Positions 1 through 6,215 of a stretch of 7,558 bases of DNA are shown here, piece after piece (the first letter of the stretch is position 1; each line of letters starts with the position of its first letter). This DNA is from Bacteroidales bacterium (GTDB lineage: Bacteria; Bacteroidota; Bacteroidia; Bacteroidales; BM520), in the NCBI GenBank assembly GCA_028701815.1, contig JAQVPY010000107.1, forward strand, positions 1 to 7,558, given 5' to 3'. The position numbers were made by a program, and so were the translations under genes. The notes under the pieces are model-generated. The model ran no database searches, was not told the origin of the DNA, and saw only the letters and a program-made list of their open reading frames with translations.

Positions 1-1
1 A

Positions 2-586
2 ACATACGAAACCGAATATAACGGCGGGATGGGAAGCAACGGTCTGACTTCAGCACGTCACGACGTGTTTACAAAAATATATGCCGATAAATACCCCGAA
101 TCGTATTGCAACCTCGTACCTAAAGATCTGGTTTATAGCGGAAGCCGCAACATGACGGAAAAAGCCGTCAACGGTCTCGATGTCGGCAAACTCGTGCTCT
201 CACCTACCCGCACCTATCTTCCTGTAGTCAATACCTTCTTAAAGGAATTACAACCATATATCCATGGCATGATCCATTGCAGCGGCGGCGGACAAACAAA
301 GATTCTGCATTTTATCAATAATATGCACGTCATTAAAGACAACCTTTTCCCTACCCCTCCTCTTTTTGAAATCATACAAAAAGAAAGTGGCACGCCGTGG
401 CAGGAGATGTATAAGACTTTTAATATGGGACACCGTCTTGAAGTATATATACCTGAACAATTTGCTTCTACTCTTGTTGACATCGGCCGCTCTTTCAATA
501 TTGACACGCAAATTATCGGCAGATGCGAGAAATGTGCGGAGAAAAAGTTAACGATCGACGGAAAAAACGGACGATTTGAATATTAA
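2..586 (+). CDS. purM: Phosphoribosylformylglycinamidine cyclo-ligase (AIR synthetase), 3' part
   Basis: PurM closes the imidazole ring in cytosolic purine synthesis, turning FGAM into AIR with ATP. The frame is open from base 2, so the gene starts left of the window; an ATG at 29 is internal (GGM-GSNG). About 194 residues are visible. They cover the C-terminal AIRS domain and match the long Bacteroidetes-type PurM closely: TYETEYNGGMGSNGLTSARH at the edge, then LVLSPTRTY, HCSGGGQTKILHF, KDNLFPTPPLF and FNMGHRLEVY (near 419-436), ending KKLTIDGKNGRFEY. The end looks natural for the family and not truncated. The last codons and two bases of the TAA stop lie inside the left copy of a 13-bp direct repeat. 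The downstream genes are unrelated exported proteins, so purM probably does not share a functional operon with them. Confidence 0.95.
   Translation, partial: TYETEYNGGMGSNGLTSARHDVFTKIYADKYPESYCNLVPKDLVYSGSRNMTEKAVNGLDVGKLVLSPTRTYLPVVNTFLKELQPYIHGMIHCSGGGQTKILHFINNMHVIKDNLFPTPPLFEIIQKESGTPWQEMYKTFNMGHRLEVYIPEQFASTLVDIGRSFNIDTQIIGRCEKCAEKKLTIDGKNGRFEY
573..585 (+). repeat. 13-bp direct repeat, left copy (over purM end)
   Basis: GATTTGAATATTA at 573-585 recurs exactly at 653-665, 80 bp away. The left copy encodes the end of PurM (FEY) and the first two bases of its stop codon. As PurM needs this sequence, this copy is probably the original. Confidence 0.8.
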
Positions 587-652
587 TTGACAACAGACTC
601 GTCGGTTGGGATGAGATTTCTCGCGCTAACGCGCTCGAAATGACGTGGCGGT
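586..652. repeat. REP/MITE-like hairpin element between purM and GH97
   Basis: This 67-bp non-coding segment sits exactly between the two 13-bp direct repeats. Its core is an imperfect hairpin: ATTTC (616-620) pairs with GAAAT (637-641), and GCGC (623-626) pairs with GCGC (631-634). A TC/TC internal loop separates the two stems and the terminal loop is TAAC. Read on the minus strand, it has the form CATTTCGAGCGCG...CGCGAGAAATCTC. From memory, this resembles the short dispersed intergenic palindromes found in many Bacteroidota genomes. No T-run follows the stem on the plus strand, so it is a poor intrinsic terminator, though the folded RNA could protect the purM 3' end. Calling it a mobile element is an inference; no second copy is present in the window. 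Confidence 0.55.
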
Positions 653-665
653 GATTTGAATATTA
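653..665 (+). repeat. 13-bp direct repeat, right copy
   Basis: Exact second copy of GATTTGAATATTA, in the leader region of the GH97 gene. Joining the left copy directly to the sequence after this one would give purM the stop TAG (664-666) in place of TAA, so the reading frame end would have been preserved before and after an insertion. Confidence 0.8.
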
Positions 666-698
666 GTGTTATATATAAATATAGTTTTATTTGATATT

Positions 699-2690
699 AT
701 GAAAAAGTTATTGTTGTTAGTAGCTGTCGCGCTGGTTTGTATTAACGCGGCGGCTCAAAAGAATTTTACAATTAATTCCCCCGATGGAAAGATTGAAGTG
801 AACATCGTTGTCAGCAAAGAAGATGTAAAATATGCCGTTCAACATGAGAACACCGTAGTCACAGATTTTTCTTGCGTCGCTCTTCAACTCAACAACGGCA
901 CAGTCCTCGGCACTAATCCAAAAGTATCAAAAACAAAGACCTTATATCATAACGAGACAATCAATACTCCTCTTTATAAAAAAGATGAAGTAAAAGATGA
1001 ATACAACCAGATAATAATATCGTTTAAAGGTAATTACAGTATAATATTCAGAGCCTATAACGATGGCGTGGCATATCGCTTCGCAACGAAGATGAAAGAC
1101 AACATTATTGTTAAAGATGAAACTGTTCAATTCAATTTCCATGGCGACTACACTGTGTATGTTCCTTATGTCAACGCCCGTAAAGGTGAAGGCAGCTTTT
1201 TGGAGCAGCAGTTTCTTACTTCTTTCGAGAACACCTATACTGTTACCCGGATCTCATCTCTCGACAATGAACGCCTTATATTTTTGCCCATGCTTGTGGA
1301 ATTGAGTGACGGCAAAAAAGTTGTGATCACTGAGGCCGACCTCGAAGACTATCCCGGAATGTATTTAAACGGCGGAAATTGCACTACATCGCTGAAAGGC
1401 ATCTTCGCTCCCCGTCCTAAGGCTGAAGTTGTAGGCGGACACAATATGCTTCAACATATAGTGAAAGAAAGATATGATTATATTGCAGAAGTTGATGGCA
1501 CGCGCGACTTTCCATGGAGAGTTATCGTAATATCCACCGATGACGCGGAACTCGCCAACAGCGACATGGTATTTAAACTCGCCTCCCCGGCACGTATTGC
1601 AGATATTTCATGGATAAAACCGGGCAAGGTTGCTTGGGACTGGTGGAACGACTGGAATATTTCCGGCGTTGACTTCAGGTCGGGCGTCAATAACGCAACT
1701 TATGAATATTATATCGACTTCGCTTCTAAATATGGAATAGAATACGTAATCCTCGATGAAGGCTGGGCGGTAAATAAAAAAACCGATTTATTTCAGGTTG
1801 TCCCCGAAATAGATTTACAACACCTTGTAGATTATGCCGCAGACAGAAATGTAGGCATCGTTTTATGGGCAGGCTACGCCGCAATGGATAAAGACATGGA
1901 GAATGTATGTAAACATTATTCGGCAATGGGCGTCAAGGGATTTAAGGTTGACTTTATGGACCGCGACGACCAGAATGTTGTAGATTTCTATTACAGAATG
2001 GCTGAAATTGCTGCGAAATACAATTTGTTCGTCGATTTTCACGGTGCATATAAGCCGACGGGACTTAGCAGGACCTATCCAAATGTTCTGAATTATGAAG
2101 GCGTCTTCGGTCTCGAACAGGCTAAATGGGCACCTGTAGAGGTCGATTTAGTAGAATATGAGACGACTATACCGTTTATCAGGATGGTAGCAGGTCAGAT
2201 GGACTTCACACAGGGAGCTATGAGAAATGCCATAAAAAGAAATTACCGTCCCGTTTATTCGGAGCCGATGAGCCAGGGTACCCGTTGCAGACAACTCGCG
2301 GAATATGTAATCTTTGAATCTCCGTTCAACATGCTGTGTGATAACCCTACGGCATATTACAAAGAACATGAATGCACGGAATATATTGCAGCAATACCAA
2401 CTGTTTGGGATGAGACAGTAGTTCTCGACGGAAGAGTCGGCGACTATATTATTATCGCACGTCGCTCAGGTGACAAATGGTACATCGGCGGTATTACCGA
2501 CTGGACTCCGAGAGATATTACAGTCGATTTGTCAAAACTTGGCCTCACCACTCCGGTAACGGTTACCATTTTTAAAGACGGGGCTAATGCTGACAAGGTC
2601 GCGAGCGATTACAAAAAGACTTCCGTGACTGTTGACGGCAACATAAAAATCTCCTTAGCTTCCGGGGGCGGTTTCGTAATTATTTTATAA
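699..2690 (+). CDS. Secreted GH97 glycosidase, retaining alpha-galactosidase-like subgroup
   Basis: Glycoside hydrolase family 97 enzyme of 663 residues, likely removing terminal alpha-galactosyl (or beta-L-arabinopyranosyl) units in the periplasm. The ATG at 699 is preferred over an upstream GTG at 666 because it starts a clean signal peptide (MKKLLLLVAVALV..., cut after AAA before QK). The layout is a GH97 N-terminal beta domain (about 22-290), a catalytic barrel (about 300-560, from KPGKVAWDWWNDW) and a C-terminal domain from IPTVWDETVVLDG. D418 in KVDFMDRDDQ and E473 in NYEGVFGLE fall where the retaining enzyme BtGal97b has its nucleophile D415 and acid/base E470, with the same 55-residue spacing. 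G449 in FHGAYKPTG replaces the catalytic base Glu508 of inverting SusB. The length is also near that of BtGal97b and shorter than SusB. Family numbers are from memory. No SusC/D gene is adjacent. The family call is near certain; the substrate is inferred. Confidence 0.95.
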   Translation: MKKLLLLVAVALVCINAAAQKNFTINSPDGKIEVNIVVSKEDVKYAVQHENTVVTDFSCVALQLNNGTVLGTNPKVSKTKTLYHNETINTPLYKKDEVKDEYNQIIISFKGNYSIIFRAYNDGVAYRFATKMKDNIIVKDETVQFNFHGDYTVYVPYVNARKGEGSFLEQQFLTSFENTYTVTRISSLDNERLIFLPMLVELSDGKKVVITEADLEDYPGMYLNGGNCTTSLKGIFAPRPKAEVVGGHNMLQHIVKERYDYIAEVDGTRDFPWRVIVISTDDAELANSDMVFKLASPARIADISWIKPGKVAWDWWNDWNISGVDFRSGVNNATYEYYIDFASKYGIEYVILDEGWAVNKKTDLFQVVPEIDLQHLVDYAADRNVGIVLWAGYAAMDKDMENVCKHYSAMGVKGFKVDFMDRDDQNVVDFYYRMAEIAAKYNLFVDFHGAYKPTGLSRTYPNVLNYEGVFGLEQAKWAPVEVDLVEYETTIPFIRMVAGQMDFTQGAMRNAIKRNYRPVYSEPMSQGTRCRQLAEYVIFESPFNMLCDNPTAYYKEHECTEYIAAIPTVWDETVVLDGRVGDYIIIARRSGDKWYIGGITDWTPRDITVDLSKLGLTTPVTVTIFKDGANADKVASDYKKTSVTVDGNIKISLASGGGFVIIL

Positions 2691-2775
2691 TAATAGCATT
2701 ATTTAGGGCACAGTTGTTGCATGTTATTATTATTTTGTGTTATTCAAGTATGTAATCGATTTAATGTATAGCAAG

Positions 2776-3246
2776 ATGAACAAGACCTGTTATGTGGCAA
2801 TATCGCTGCTGTTTTTCTATAGTATAATTTCAAGCTCTCTTCAAGCGCAGAACAAGTGTGATGCCATCATCGGCACATATCATGTAGAAGATCCTTTCTC
2901 CAAAGACGAGTCGACGGTAAAGATATATAAAACTGCCGGAGGGCAATATGAAGCTCAATGTCTCGACATGAAATACCCCTACGACAAAGACGGCAATTTA
3001 AGACTCGATAAAAAGAATCCGGATCCGGCAAAAAGGGAAATCCCGTGCCAGGAAGCCATCGTTTTTTACGGTTTCAACTACGATGATGCCGAGGACAGGT
3101 GGGTCGACGGCTTCGTTTATAATCCGAATTCCGGCAAAGTTTATAACGGCGAAATCAGATTTGAAGATGCTAAAACGATAAGGCTAAGAGGATATATCGG
3201 TGCCAAACTTTTTGGGATGACTATGACATGGACCCGTATAGATTAG
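2776..3246 (+). CDS. Small secreted DUF2147-family protein
   Basis: Protein of 156 residues with a signal peptide (MNKTCYVAISLLFFYS..., probable cut after LQA before QNK), so it is likely periplasmic or outer-membrane associated. The mature part matches DUF2147 as I know it: an IIGTYHVED opening, ESTVKIYKTAGGQYEAQ strands, NPDPAKR (81-87), GFVYNPNSGKVYNGEI (112-127), LRGYIG (137-142) and a closing TWTR. This suggests a small beta-rich fold; the biochemical function of the family is not known to me. The start is uncertain: an in-frame ATG at 2764 adds four residues (MYSK) and a GTG at 2737 adds more, but 2776 gives the most typical signal peptide. It lies 85 bp after the GH97 gene on the same strand and could be co-transcribed, although no clear promoter or terminator separates them. 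The mature protein has three cysteines (28, 62, 91), an odd number. Confidence 0.85.
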   Translation: MNKTCYVAISLLFFYSIISSSLQAQNKCDAIIGTYHVEDPFSKDESTVKIYKTAGGQYEAQCLDMKYPYDKDGNLRLDKKNPDPAKREIPCQEAIVFYGFNYDDAEDRWVDGFVYNPNSGKVYNGEIRFEDAKTIRLRGYIGAKLFGMTMTWTRID

Positions 3247-3279
3247 AAATCATCCTGCATGCTTAAAATCTGACATTGA

Positions 3280-3295
3280 TGCCGTGATAACGGCA
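3280..3295 (+). other. Hairpin after the DUF2147 gene, possible 3' stabiliser
   Basis: TGCCGT (3280-3285) and ACGGCA (3290-3295) form a perfect 6-bp stem with a GATA loop, 34 bp after the DUF2147 stop. The plus strand that follows is A-rich and lacks a T-run, so this is not a standard intrinsic terminator. It could cap the 3' end of the plus-strand transcript. Confidence 0.35.
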
Positions 3296-3300
3296 GAAAT

Positions 3301-3320
3301 AATAAAAAGCCGCTTTGGCT
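3301..3320 (-). terminator. Intrinsic terminator of the T9SS cargo gene
   Basis: On the minus strand, AGCC-AAAGC-GGCT forms a short hairpin (arms 3317-3320 and 3308-3311) followed directly by TTTTTATT. It lies about 29 bp beyond the stop of the minus-strand gene. On the plus strand the same hairpin is followed by ATTTC, so weak bidirectional use for the convergent DUF2147 gene is possible. Confidence 0.55.
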
Positions 3321-3348
3321 ATTTCACAATGTTGTGTATGTTGCCTTT

Positions 3349-4818
3349 CTACTGCTTAATAATTTTTGAGGAAGTAGTTCTGCCATTGATATCAACTATC
3401 CTTGCAGAATAAATGCCCGATTTCAGACCTGCGACATTAATGAGAGCATCGTCTCCGTTAATGCTATTGTAGGCTGCGACTTTTCTACCATTGACATCGA
3501 ATAGCTCAACAGTTATTATATCAGGGCATTCAATATTTAAGATATCGGCAACGGGATTAGGATACATTTTGGCAGCAGTCGTCATCTCATCTATCGCGAC
3601 TATTAAAGTACCAGTGAGGTGTATTTCAAAAGTCGGATGCTCGGGATCGTTAGTAGATATCACTACAACAGCTTCATAGACCTCATTTTGGGCTTCTCGA
3701 ACATTAAAAGCAACTTGAAGTTCATATTCGTCTCCCGTCAGGATGGTAGCATTGTTTTCATTAACAAAAGAAAAAACATTATTAGCATCATTTTCAATTG
3801 TTGCAGATATGATACCGTCTGCGCCGCCGTTATTAGAGATAAAGATAGAGCCGACATTTTCTTCCTTCAAGCCGTAAAGCGTAAGGGAAAGGGCATCCGG
3901 AGTAACGGATATTGATGGAGATATAGACGGGATGATATCGGTATAATTAAAAATGTAATCACATACATATTGCAAGTTGCCCTGATCATTTTCGGTTGAC
4001 CATTTGTCGCTTACGAGCCGTGTTTTCATTTGGTGTATTTCAGGATAATCCTCTTCGGGATTTTCAGGAAAAACTATTTCTTCAATCGAATAGTCTTCGC
4101 TATACGTATATTCATGGCGGTCTGTAACAACGCTGGCAGCATAACGGTCGCGTTTGATGCAATTACCTGTTTCATCATAAGTATATTCGTCATAGCTGTA
4201 TAAATCCCAATAGCCGCTCCAAAAATATTGAGTTTCACGACTGCAATAATTATGATCATTATATTCGGTTACAATACGCCATGAATTTTCCATTTGGGTT
4301 CCGCCGAAACCGCTTGCCAATCCGATTTCTTCTATGACCAATCCATCTTCATTATATGTAAAGCTGCACTGTTGTACAAGTTTATCCGACATATACAAGT
4401 CCCAGTTTGTCATATGATTATTTTCATCATAATAATAAAAATAGATGCCGCCCTGAACAAAACCGCTCCCAAAATCATTATAGTTCTCGCGAGTAAGTTT
4501 ATTGCCACTTTCATCATAAGAATAGATCACATATGCCACCCATTGCCACACATCAGATATCAGTTGAAATAATTTCACTTGTGTAAGTTGATTTGCCTCA
4601 TCATAGAATAGGGAATCCATAATATATGTAGAGCCTTCAATAAGAGAGACTGAACGTACCAAAAGGTTGTCTTCATTATATTCATAGTCAAAATTCTCAT
4701 AGGCGTCTGAGGCAGCTACATTGGACAGACGAATTTTGTAGTCGCAAGGGGCGGCATTAATCGTTGATGAAAGAATAAAGAGTGCTAAAGCTGCTAAAAC
4801 AGTAAAAGTCTTTTTCAT
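3349..4818 (-). CDS. T9SS type A cargo protein with YD-like repeats
   Basis: Exported protein of 489 residues; molecular role unknown. A signal peptide (MKKTFTVLAALALFILSS..., cut near NAA before PCDY) is followed by about eight imperfect repeats of 25-31 residues with the pattern aromatic-x-Y-[DN]-E-x-G/N (at about 45, 71, 99, 128, 153, 184, 212 and 237). These resemble the YD/RHS-type repeats of surface proteins and are rich in Tyr, Asp and Glu. Residues about 300-405 (SISVTPDALSLTLYG..., VVISTNDPEHPTFEIHLTG) look like a Hydin/choice-of-anchor beta-sandwich. The last ~75 residues are a T9SS sorting domain: MYPNPVADIL, VELFDVNGRKV, LKSGIYSARI and a basic end KIIKQ. The protein should therefore cross the outer membrane and be attached to the surface or released. 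It has its own promoter and terminator, so it is probably monocistronic. Export and sorting calls are strong; binding or adhesion is only a guess. Confidence 0.9.
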   Translation of the reverse strand: MKKTFTVLAALALFILSSTINAAPCDYKIRLSNVAASDAYENFDYEYNEDNLLVRSVSLIEGSTYIMDSLFYDEANQLTQVKLFQLISDVWQWVAYVIYSYDESGNKLTRENYNDFGSGFVQGGIYFYYYDENNHMTNWDLYMSDKLVQQCSFTYNEDGLVIEEIGLASGFGGTQMENSWRIVTEYNDHNYCSRETQYFWSGYWDLYSYDEYTYDETGNCIKRDRYAASVVTDRHEYTYSEDYSIEEIVFPENPEEDYPEIHQMKTRLVSDKWSTENDQGNLQYVCDYIFNYTDIIPSISPSISVTPDALSLTLYGLKEENVGSIFISNNGGADGIISATIENDANNVFSFVNENNATILTGDEYELQVAFNVREAQNEVYEAVVVISTNDPEHPTFEIHLTGTLIVAIDEMTTAAKMYPNPVADILNIECPDIITVELFDVNGRKVAAYNSINGDDALINVAGLKSGIYSARIVDINGRTTSSKIIKQ

Positions 4819-4861
4819 ATAATAAAAATATTAAATATTAGAATAATTTAAATAACGGATG

Positions 4862-4869
4862 CAAAGATA
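4862..4869 (-). promoter_or_regulatory. Bacteroides-type -7 box for the T9SS cargo gene
   Basis: The minus strand reads TATCTTTG (followed by CA), a perfect match to the Bacteroidota primary-sigma -7 consensus TAnnTTTG. It lies 43 bp upstream of the ATG. No clean TTTG -33 box is visible; the expected place falls inside the last codons of the DUF486 gene. The leader between the box and the ATG is very A/T-rich. Confidence 0.55.
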
Positions 4870-4877
4870 GTACATGT

Positions 4878-5246
4878 TTATTTCATAAATACGAAATACA
4901 CAGCTAAAACAAGGCAGAAAAATGCAGCAATATGGTTCCACTGAATCGTCTCGCCCCTGAAAAATATCAAAGTGAATGCAGTAAATACGATAAGTGTTAT
5001 TACCTCCTGTATTACTTTAAGCTGCATCAAAGAAAAAGGACCGCCATTTCCGACGAATCCGATACGATTAGCCGGTATCTGGCACGAATATTCTGCCAAG
5101 GCGATACCCCAAGATAAGAGTATTACGGCGATTAGTGGCCAATTTGAGATAATCTTCATCTGTTCCAATTTCAGGTGACCATACCATGCGAATGTCATGA
5201 ATATGTTTGAGACGACAAGTAATAAAACAGTATATAATCCTTTCAT
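4878..5246 (-). CDS. DUF486 family small membrane protein (DMT-like)
   Basis: Inner-membrane protein of 122 residues with four predicted transmembrane helices (about 3-21, 36-54, 80-97 and 104-121). This is the usual size for DUF486, a family related to half-size drug/metabolite transporters. The family hallmarks are intact: SNIFMTFAWYGHLK (13-26), SWGIALAEYSCQIPANRIG (45-63) and QLKVIQEVIT (75-84). Such four-helix proteins would be expected to work as dimers, by analogy with the SMR family; the substrate is unknown. It has its own TATCTTTG promoter box and is divergent from the EEP gene. The T9SS cargo gene begins 59 bp downstream on the same strand but carries its own promoter, so the two need not form an operon. 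Family call confident, function not assigned. Confidence 0.92.
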   Translation of the reverse strand: MKGLYTVLLLVVSNIFMTFAWYGHLKLEQMKIISNWPLIAVILLSWGIALAEYSCQIPANRIGFVGNGGPFSLMQLKVIQEVITLIVFTAFTLIFFRGETIQWNHIAAFFCLVLAVYFVFMK

Positions 5247-5267
5247 GATAAAATAAATTTACGAGTG

Positions 5268-5275
5268 CAAAGATA
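5268..5275 (-). promoter_or_regulatory. Bacteroides-type -7 box for the DUF486 gene
   Basis: The minus strand reads TATCTTTG followed by CA, a perfect TAnnTTTG match and identical over ten bases to the box before the T9SS cargo gene. It lies 21 bp upstream of the ATG (5246), implying a short leader. Only a weak CTTG (5299-5302 on the plus strand as CAAG) stands near the expected -33 position. Confidence 0.5.
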
Positions 5276-5310
5276 CACGTCGAAATCAAATATGATTTCA
5301 AGAAAAAATT

Positions 5311-5318
5311 TAATTTTG
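5311..5318 (+). promoter_or_regulatory. Possible -7 box for the EEP lipoprotein gene
   Basis: TAATTTTG matches TAnnTTTG exactly and ends 9 bp before the preferred ATG at 5328. Transcription from it would give a nearly leaderless message. No -33 TTTG is seen at the usual spacing and the region is A/T-rich, so a chance match is quite possible. Confidence 0.35.
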
Positions 5319-5327
5319 CAAAAAAAC

Positions 5328-6215
5328 ATGAAAAATTTTAGACGTATATTCTCTATACAAAATATTGTGCTGATTCTATGTTCAGTCATCGGAATTTTAG
5401 TTATATCATGTGGCTACAAAAAAGGTCAATCCTTGTCTGGGAGTGAAGACATTAAGGTTATTTCGTTTAACATACGCAACAGTGCTTCAGCGATAGAAGA
5501 CGGGGAGAACAGATGGGAAAACCGTCATGATGCGGTAGCGATGATGATTGCTACAGAAAAGCCGTCAGTCTTCGGATTACAGGAAGCCCTCCCCGACCAG
5601 ATACAATTTTTTAAGGATAGTTTTCCTCAATATACGATCGTGGGTGTCGGCAGAGACGATGGAATAGATAAGGGAGAATATATGGCAATATATTATTTAA
5701 ACTCCACTTATGATTTGATAAACAGTGGTACATTTTGGCTTAGCGAGACTCCGGACAGCGTTTCAAAAGGATGGGATGCCTGCTGTTTTAGAACGACTAC
5801 ATGGGTTGAATTACGAGATAAAAGTTCCAAGGAGGAATTTTATTATTTCAACACTCATTTCGACCATGTAGGAGAAGTGGCAAGGGAAGAATCGGTTAAA
5901 CTGATTGTTTCCAAGATCAAAGAGATCGTGCCTGAAGGCAAGCCTGTCGTTTTTGGGGGCGACTTAAATTCCGACATCAGCAGCGACATCTTCCTGCCTT
6001 TAAAAGGATTTATGACACTTGCCTCAGAGTGCTCGCCTCTATCTGATGTCATGGGCACTTACAACGGCTATGGTACGATAGATGAATATTCTGTTATTGA
6101 TTATATCTTTTGCAAAAACGTTAAATGCAAATCGTATAAGACGCTTACAGACAATTATGGTGTGCCTTTTATCTCGGATCACTACCCTGTTGCATTTGAG
6201 TTTGAAGTAGATTAA
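5328..6215 (+). CDS. Endonuclease/exonuclease/phosphatase family lipoprotein
   Basis: Metal-dependent phosphodiesterase or phosphatase of the EEP superfamily, 295 residues. The ATG at 5328 gives a lipoprotein signal (MKNFRRIF...LVISC, lipid on Cys28). GTG 5265 and ATG 5292 are in frame but would lengthen the signal unnaturally. No acidic surface-export signal follows the cysteine (CGYKKGQS), so the protein may face the periplasm. All superfamily residues are present: N48 in SFNIR, E86 in LQEAL, H177 in NTHFDH, D212 and N214 in GGDLNS, D258 in VIDYIF, and D284/H285 in SDHYP. The enzyme should thus be active; its substrate (nucleic acid, sugar phosphate or lipid phosphodiester) cannot be read from sequence. 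Relatives are common beside glycan-degradation genes in Bacteroidota. The gene is divergent from DUF486, and its last 47 bp overlap the end of the convergent sulfatase gene. Confidence 0.93.
   Translation: MKNFRRIFSIQNIVLILCSVIGILVISCGYKKGQSLSGSEDIKVISFNIRNSASAIEDGENRWENRHDAVAMMIATEKPSVFGLQEALPDQIQFFKDSFPQYTIVGVGRDDGIDKGEYMAIYYLNSTYDLINSGTFWLSETPDSVSKGWDACCFRTTTWVELRDKSSKEEFYYFNTHFDHVGEVAREESVKLIVSKIKEIVPEGKPVVFGGDLNSDISSDIFLPLKGFMTLASECSPLSDVMGTYNGYGTIDEYSVIDYIFCKNVKCKSYKTLTDNYGVPFISDHYPVAFEFEVD

Noticed and set aside
682..693. Possible -7 box for the GH97 gene (TAGTTTTA or TTTATTTG).
   Set aside because: Each has one mismatch to TAnnTTTG, spacing to any upstream TTTG is poor, and the region is so A/T-rich that such matches are expected.
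699..761. Lipoprotein reading of the GH97 N-terminus because of the Cys in ALVC.
   Set aside because: The residue before the Cys is Val, which does not fit a lipobox, while AAA before QK is a good ordinary signal peptidase site.
2555..2567. Perfect palindrome GGTAAC-G-GTTACC.
   Set aside because: Lies inside the GH97 coding region (PVTVT) with no second copy; best explained as chance codon use.
2689..2703. AATAAT-AGC-ATTATT hairpin right at the GH97 stop.
   Set aside because: All A/T stem with a three-base loop and no following T-run; too weak to call a terminator.
2730..2737. Possible -7 box for the DUF2147 gene (TTATTTTG).
   Set aside because: One mismatch in the key second position and no -33 element at normal spacing; cannot be told from background in this T-rich gap.
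3619..3915. Plus-strand open frames opposite the T9SS cargo gene (also near 4294-4572).
   Set aside because: Low-complexity translations with no known motifs, antisense to a gene with a clear signal peptide and sorting domain.
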